Origin: an uncultured Eubacterium sp.
GTDB taxonomy: Bacteria; Bacillota; Clostridia; Oscillospirales; Acutalibacteraceae
Assembly (NCBI GenBank): GCA_944385025.1
Contig: CALWVQ010000003.1
Coordinates: forward strand, 1 to 37,687
DNA: 37,687 bases
Direction: 5' to 3'
Position numbers and translations under genes: made by a program. Shown one piece after another: positions 34,041 to 37,687 of the stretch; the stretch's first letter is position 1, and every line of letters begins with the position of its first letter. Under the pieces are notes generated by a model. The model saw only the letters and a list, made by a program, of their open reading frames with translations. It had not been told where the DNA came from and did no database searches.

Positions 34041-35927
34041 ATGAAAAGAGTATTTGCATTTATAGGATTTTCCGTTGCAATTACTCTCATTGTGCTTAAT
34101 CTCGTCAGCTTTAAGTATTCTTATATAGTTTTATTCGTGGCAGTGACGCTGTTTTTGGCGTCACTGCTTTTTAAATCTTTGAGAAAGGCGGGGGTTGTGC
34201 CTGTAGTTTTAGGCAGCGTGGCTTTTGCAAGCTGTATTTTTATTGCTGCCTATACAGGTACTTTTCTCCCTCAAAGTCAGTTAAGCGGTCAGGTTTGCCA
34301 GTCAAGGATAAAGATAATCAGCGTTTGTGAGGAAACGTCGGGCGGTTATACCTGTGTGGCGAAAACAGAAAGTATAAATGCACCTGATGCGCCTCAAAAC
34401 ATCAAGGTGAAGCTTAACTGCGAGGCGGATTTAGGAATTGATTATTACACCGATTTTGACGCAACGGTGCAGTTTTATTCTATAGCTGACACTGCTTTTG
34501 AGTCTTACAGCTATTTCGGCGACAATATATTCTTAACAGCGCGCATAATCAGTGTTGATCAGGTGTATGAACAGGAAAAGACGCCGGGTTATTATTTTCT
34601 TGAAATAAGGCAGTCTGTTTTAAAAATTCTTGAGCAAGGCTTTTCGGGAGATGTTTTGGGACTTGCCTCGGGTATTCTTCTCGGAGATAAAATATATTTG
34701 TCCGATAATGTTGTAGACGGATTTCAGGTGTGCGGAACAAGCCATATCATAGCCGTTTCGGGACTGCATATCTCCGTAATATGTCTTTGCCTTTATAACC
34801 TGTTAAAGCTCTTTGACTGTTCAAAATCTGTGCGCATAGTTGTGAGCCTAACGGTGCTTTTTGTTTATTCGGGTGTTGTGGGATTTCCTAAATCCGTACT
34901 GCGTGCAGGTATAATGCTCACTGTCATTTTAATTTCAAAACTGTTTAATCAAAAGGGCGATACGCTGAATTCGCTGGGAATTGCCGTTTTTATTATGTGC
35001 CTTAATCCCTTTGCTGTTTCAGACGTCAGCGCTCTGCTCACTGTGACTGCTGTTTTGGGGATACTTGTTATTACGCCGCAATTAGAAGCGCTTTTGAATG
35101 TTAAAAATAAAGTTTTAAAATATCTTTGGAATTCGGTGTGTATAAGTTTAGGCGTTTTGTTTTCAACAATGCCTGTAATGTGGTTCGTTTTCGGTCAAAT
35201 AAGTTTGATTTCTATTTTGCTCAACATTCTTGTGGTGCCTCTTGTTCAGGTTGCCTTGGTTGCCGTTGCCCTTTATGTCTTGTTTTTCGGCATACCGTTT
35301 TTGTCGTTTATCCCAAGAGCATTAGGCGAATTTGTTCTTAACATTATCATTTGGGTTAACAAATTTTGCAGTGAAAAGCTGGGATTTCTTTTTCTCAACG
35401 TGAAAGATGAGATATTCGGCGTAGCGATTTTCGCTGTTTTGCTGTTTGTCGGCATTTCGCTGATAGTGACTAAGAAGGTAGAGATTAAATCGGCGCTGGT
35501 GTTTATTTGCGCCGTTTTCGCCGTAACAGGTATTTTGAATATGTATCAAGTCAATAACAATGCTTATGTGTATATTTCTCAAAATTCCGTGGTGGCATTT
35601 TATGACAGGGACTGCTGCATTGCCATTGGTGTCAACAGCAAAGATGATTACTATGATTTTTCTCAATTTAAGCGTGAAAGCAACTATTACATTGACTGCT
35701 CTTATGCTGAATGTGAAGATGGTTTTGCGGTTGAGTCAGACGGACGTGTATCAGATGCTTTTTATGTGGATTTTCAAGGAGACAGTATAATTCTTACAGT
35801 TTACAATAAAACCTTTAAAATTAACGATGATTGTGTTATCATAGATAATAATTTGTTTTATCGCAACTTACAGGACAGATTTTCCTCGCAGGACGAAATA
35901 ACCCTTGTAGTTGCAAAGGAGGATTAG
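34041..35927 (+). CDS. comEC: ComEC/Rec2-type DNA uptake channel, lacking the nuclease-like domain
   Basis: A 628-residue polytopic membrane protein. Two or three N-terminal helices are followed by an extracellular OB-like region (about 85-180) and the competence domain with its signature GLASGILLGDK and CGTSHIIAVSGLHISVI, then about eight helices up to residue 480. Full-length ComEC has a C-terminal metallo-beta-lactamase domain with HxHxDH; here only about 130 residues follow the last helix and no such motif is seen. ComEC carries one DNA strand into the cell during transformation. It follows lacZ by four bases and precedes holA by one, with AAGGAGG of holA inside its end. Confidence 0.88.
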   Translation: MKRVFAFIGFSVAITLIVLNLVSFKYSYIVLFVAVTLFLASLLFKSLRKAGVVPVVLGSVAFASCIFIAAYTGTFLPQSQLSGQVCQSRIKIISVCEETSGGYTCVAKTESINAPDAPQNIKVKLNCEADLGIDYYTDFDATVQFYSIADTAFESYSYFGDNIFLTARIISVDQVYEQEKTPGYYFLEIRQSVLKILEQGFSGDVLGLASGILLGDKIYLSDNVVDGFQVCGTSHIIAVSGLHISVICLCLYNLLKLFDCSKSVRIVVSLTVLFVYSGVVGFPKSVLRAGIMLTVILISKLFNQKGDTLNSLGIAVFIMCLNPFAVSDVSALLTVTAVLGILVITPQLEALLNVKNKVLKYLWNSVCISLGVLFSTMPVMWFVFGQISLISILLNILVVPLVQVALVAVALYVLFFGIPFLSFIPRALGEFVLNIIIWVNKFCSEKLGFLFLNVKDEIFGVAIFAVLLFVGISLIVTKKVEIKSALVFICAVFAVTGILNMYQVNNNAYVYISQNSVVAFYDRDCCIAIGVNSKDDYYDFSQFKRESNYYIDCSYAECEDGFAVESDGRVSDAFYVDFQGDSIILTVYNKTFKINDDCVIIDNNLFYRNLQDRFSSQDEITLVVAKED

Positions 35928-35928
35928 G

Positions 35929-36975
35929 GTGGCAATCTTAAACGAGCAGGATTTAAAAGCGCAAATAAAGACAGGCAGTTTCAGTCCTGCCTATCTCATA
36001 TACGGCGAAGAGTCGTATCTTAAAGAATACTACCTTTCACAGCTTAAGAAAAAGCTTGTTGACCCTGCCTTTGAATCCTTTAATTTTCACCGTTTTGAAA
36101 ACAGTAATATTGATTTGGACGACGTGTTTAAGGACGCCCAGATGCTGCCTATGATGAGCGAATACAATTTCGTTCTTGTGCGTGACTATCCTGTGGAAAA
36201 GTCCAAGAGCGACATAAAACTCCTTGAGGAATATTTGGCGGACGCTCCCGATACTACCGTTTTGCTTTTTCTCTATGATTCCGTTACTCCCGACGTCAAA
36301 TCCGCTTCTTTCAAAAAAGTCATTAAAGCTTTTGACAAAGCAGGTTCGGTAGTGAATCTTGAAAAAAGAAAAGAGTCAGACGTGGCAAAACTCCTTGTGT
36401 CAGGCGCAAAAAAAAGAGGGTCTGTTATCACCCTTGATAATGCAAAATACCTTATTAGTGTATGCGGAAACGATATGGTAATTCTTTTGAATGAACTGGA
36501 CAAACTTTCTGCCTTTGCAAAGGATAAGGAGATTACAAAAGAGATTATTGACAATATGGCTACAAAATGCCTTCAGGCAAGAGTTTACGACTTGTCCAAG
36601 GGAATTGCAGCAGGCAATGCCGACCTCGCTTACAATGTGCTTAACACCCTTTTTGCAATGAAAGAGGAGCCTGTGGTTATCCTGTCGGTTATCGGCGGCG
36701 TTTTTGTTGATATGTATCGTGTTAAATGTGCCAAAACAGGCGGTATGGGATATGATGACGTAGCAAAGTATTATAATTACAAGGGCAGGGAATTTGCTCT
36801 TCGCAACGCCACAAGGGACTGTGCACAACTTACTGAAAAACAGTTGCGGCAAGCTCTGGACGTTATTATGGAAACTGATTTGAAAATCAAAAGCACCTCT
36901 GCCGATAAAAATCTTCTTTTGGAGGAATTGGTAGCAAAACTGTTTTTAATTATGAAAGGTGTAAGCTATGCTTAA
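35929..36975 (+). CDS. holA: DNA polymerase III delta subunit
   Basis: A 348-residue clamp-loader subunit that opens the sliding clamp. PAYLIYGEESYL near the N-terminus, FNFHRFE, LPMMSEYNFVLVRDYP and LLFLYDS are HolA blocks, and the C-terminal helical collar (EEPVVILSVIGG; TDLKIKSTSADKNLLLEELV) matches the family end. The start is GTG 35929, with AAGGAGG six bases upstream; a TTG at 35911 is in frame but would make the ribosome site part of the gene. comEC-holA adjacency is common in Firmicutes. It overlaps rnmV by eight bases. Confidence 0.92.
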   Translation: MAILNEQDLKAQIKTGSFSPAYLIYGEESYLKEYYLSQLKKKLVDPAFESFNFHRFENSNIDLDDVFKDAQMLPMMSEYNFVLVRDYPVEKSKSDIKLLEEYLADAPDTTVLLFLYDSVTPDVKSASFKKVIKAFDKAGSVVNLEKRKESDVAKLLVSGAKKRGSVITLDNAKYLISVCGNDMVILLNELDKLSAFAKDKEITKEIIDNMATKCLQARVYDLSKGIAAGNADLAYNVLNTLFAMKEEPVVILSVIGGVFVDMYRVKCAKTGGMGYDDVAKYYNYKGREFALRNATRDCAQLTEKQLRQALDVIMETDLKIKSTSADKNLLLEELVAKLFLIMKGVSYA

Positions 36976-37546
36976 AATCAAAGAGGCTGTTATAGTGGAG
37001 GGCAGATATGATAAACTGAAACTCTCCAACCTTTTAGACACGCTTATTGTGGAAACAGGCGGCTTTCATATTTACAAAGATAAAGAAAAACTCAAGTTTA
37101 TAAAGAAGCTTGCAAGGGAAAGAGGTATAATAGTGCTTACCGATTCCGACCACAGCGGTTTTCAGATAAGGGGGCTGTTATCATCGGAAATTCCAAAAGA
37201 ACAGATAAAGCACCTTTATATCCCCGATGTTTTCGGCAAGGAAAAGCGAAAAAATAAGCCTTCAAAAGAGGGCAAGCTGGGGGTTGAGGGAATCGACGAC
37301 CAAACCCTTTTAAGTTTATTTGAAAAGCAGGGCATAAAAGCCGACAAGGTGACAAAAAGCGACCCTGTTACAAGTTATGACTTGTACGATTTGGGCTTTT
37401 CGGGAACTGACGGCGCAAAACAGAAAAAAAAGAAACTCCTCAAATCCCTTGATTTGCCGGAGTTTCTTTCTACGTCTTCGCTGTTAAGCTATATAAATTC
37501 TTCAATGACAAGGCAGGAATTTGTGTCTCTTGCCGAAAAAATTTGA
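36968..37546 (+). CDS. rnmV: Ribonuclease M5, 5S rRNA maturase
   Basis: A 192-residue TOPRIM-domain nuclease that trims 5S rRNA precursor with ribosomal protein uL18. The TOPRIM glutamate is E11 in VEGRYDK and the metal aspartates D59/D61 lie in VLTDSDHSGFQIR. The C-terminal half (YDLYDLGFSGTDGAKQKKKKL, residues about 135-155; FLSTSSLLSYIN) matches RnmV rather than DnaG or RecR. Its usual neighbour ksgA does not follow directly. Translation is coupled to holA, and a terminator follows. Confidence 0.93.
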   Translation: MLKIKEAVIVEGRYDKLKLSNLLDTLIVETGGFHIYKDKEKLKFIKKLARERGIIVLTDSDHSGFQIRGLLSSEIPKEQIKHLYIPDVFGKEKRKNKPSKEGKLGVEGIDDQTLLSLFEKQGIKADKVTKSDPVTSYDLYDLGFSGTDGAKQKKKKLLKSLDLPEFLSTSSLLSYINSSMTRQEFVSLAEKI

Positions 37547-37568
37547 TATTATACTGTTGAAATTTTAC

Positions 37569-37602
37569 TCCTCTGCTCTGTGCCACAGGGCAGGGGATTT
37601 TT
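37569..37602 (+). terminator. Terminator after rnmV
   Basis: A 12-bp stem with two G-T pairs (37569-37580 with 37586-37597), a TGCCA loop and a TTTTT tract. Confidence 0.82.
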
Positions 37603-37678
37603 GTATCCTAAATTATATAAATCAGTGCATCTGCACTCAAGCTCAAAAAGCTCTTTCCCGAAAGGAGTAAGATTTTTG

Positions 37679-37687
37679 ATGTCTGCA
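37679..37687 (+). CDS. Start of a further gene, cut by the window end
   Basis: AAAGGAG (37661-37667) lies 11 bases before an ATG at 37679, and only the codons for Met-Ser-Ala remain. A TTG one codon earlier is an alternative start. The product cannot be named. The leader has a small hairpin, GTGCA-TC-TGCAC, around 37624-37635. Confidence 0.4.

Overview
The window reads as a chromosomal segment of an anaerobic, low-GC, single-membrane Firmicute of the class Clostridia, most like the Oscillospirales/Ruminococcaceae. The grounds are: dipicolinate synthase genes (dpaAB, an endospore trait), c-di-AMP synthase cdaA with cdaR, formate-tetrahydrofolate ligase, an oxygen-sensitive SPASM radical SAM enzyme, two lipoproteins, a surface protein with an SPxTG sortase signal, strong AGGAGG ribosome sites and sigmaA promoters with 17-bp spacers. 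This placement is inference; no rRNA gene is present. No phage, transposase or CRISPR array was seen.

Layout. 1-5836 (+): the lepA tail, an anSME-like radical SAM gene with a lipoprotein gene, a DUF3343/cysteine desulfurase-like pair, and cdaA-cdaR. 5874-7025 (-): rodA, divergent from a + strand operon fhs-tsaE-tsaB-rpiB (7183-10403) whose genes overlap or nearly touch. 10671-12813 (+): a sortase-anchored beta-helix-type surface protein broken by four one-base shifts, each in a homopolymer. 13128-20047 (-): a two-gene teichoic-acid-like cassette (GT2/CDP-glycerol phosphotransferase fusion and an IspD-like cytidylyltransferase/kinase fusion), a lipoprotein and murC. 20176-26247 (+): dpaAB, then potABCD (polyamine ABC transporter) and a HAD phosphatase. 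26328-26412: tRNA-Leu(GAG), followed by a 186-bp-period partial duplication of its 3' end holding nested hairpins. 26713-28610 (+): a cysK-like gene and a FliB-like gene. 28641-30760 (-): a divergent alanine racemase and a FemAB-type transferase. 30887-37546 (+): lacZ, a shortened comEC, holA and rnmV. The last bases hold the start of another gene.

How the genes work together. Cell-envelope functions recur: RodA, MurC, the racemase/Fem pair, c-di-AMP synthesis (which in Firmicutes links turgor and wall homeostasis), the CDP-polyol polymer cassette and the sortase substrate. Housekeeping translation genes (lepA, tsaE/tsaB, tRNA-Leu, rnmV) and the replication gene holA are interspersed. Most transcription units have a recognisable sigmaA promoter and an intrinsic terminator; dpaAB instead has a sigmaK-like element.

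The observations most worth a second look are the four same-direction homopolymer shifts in the surface-protein gene, the structured duplication after tRNA-Leu, the cytidylyltransferase/kinase fusion beside a TagF-like fusion with a palindrome at its start site, and the C-terminally membrane-anchored PotD.
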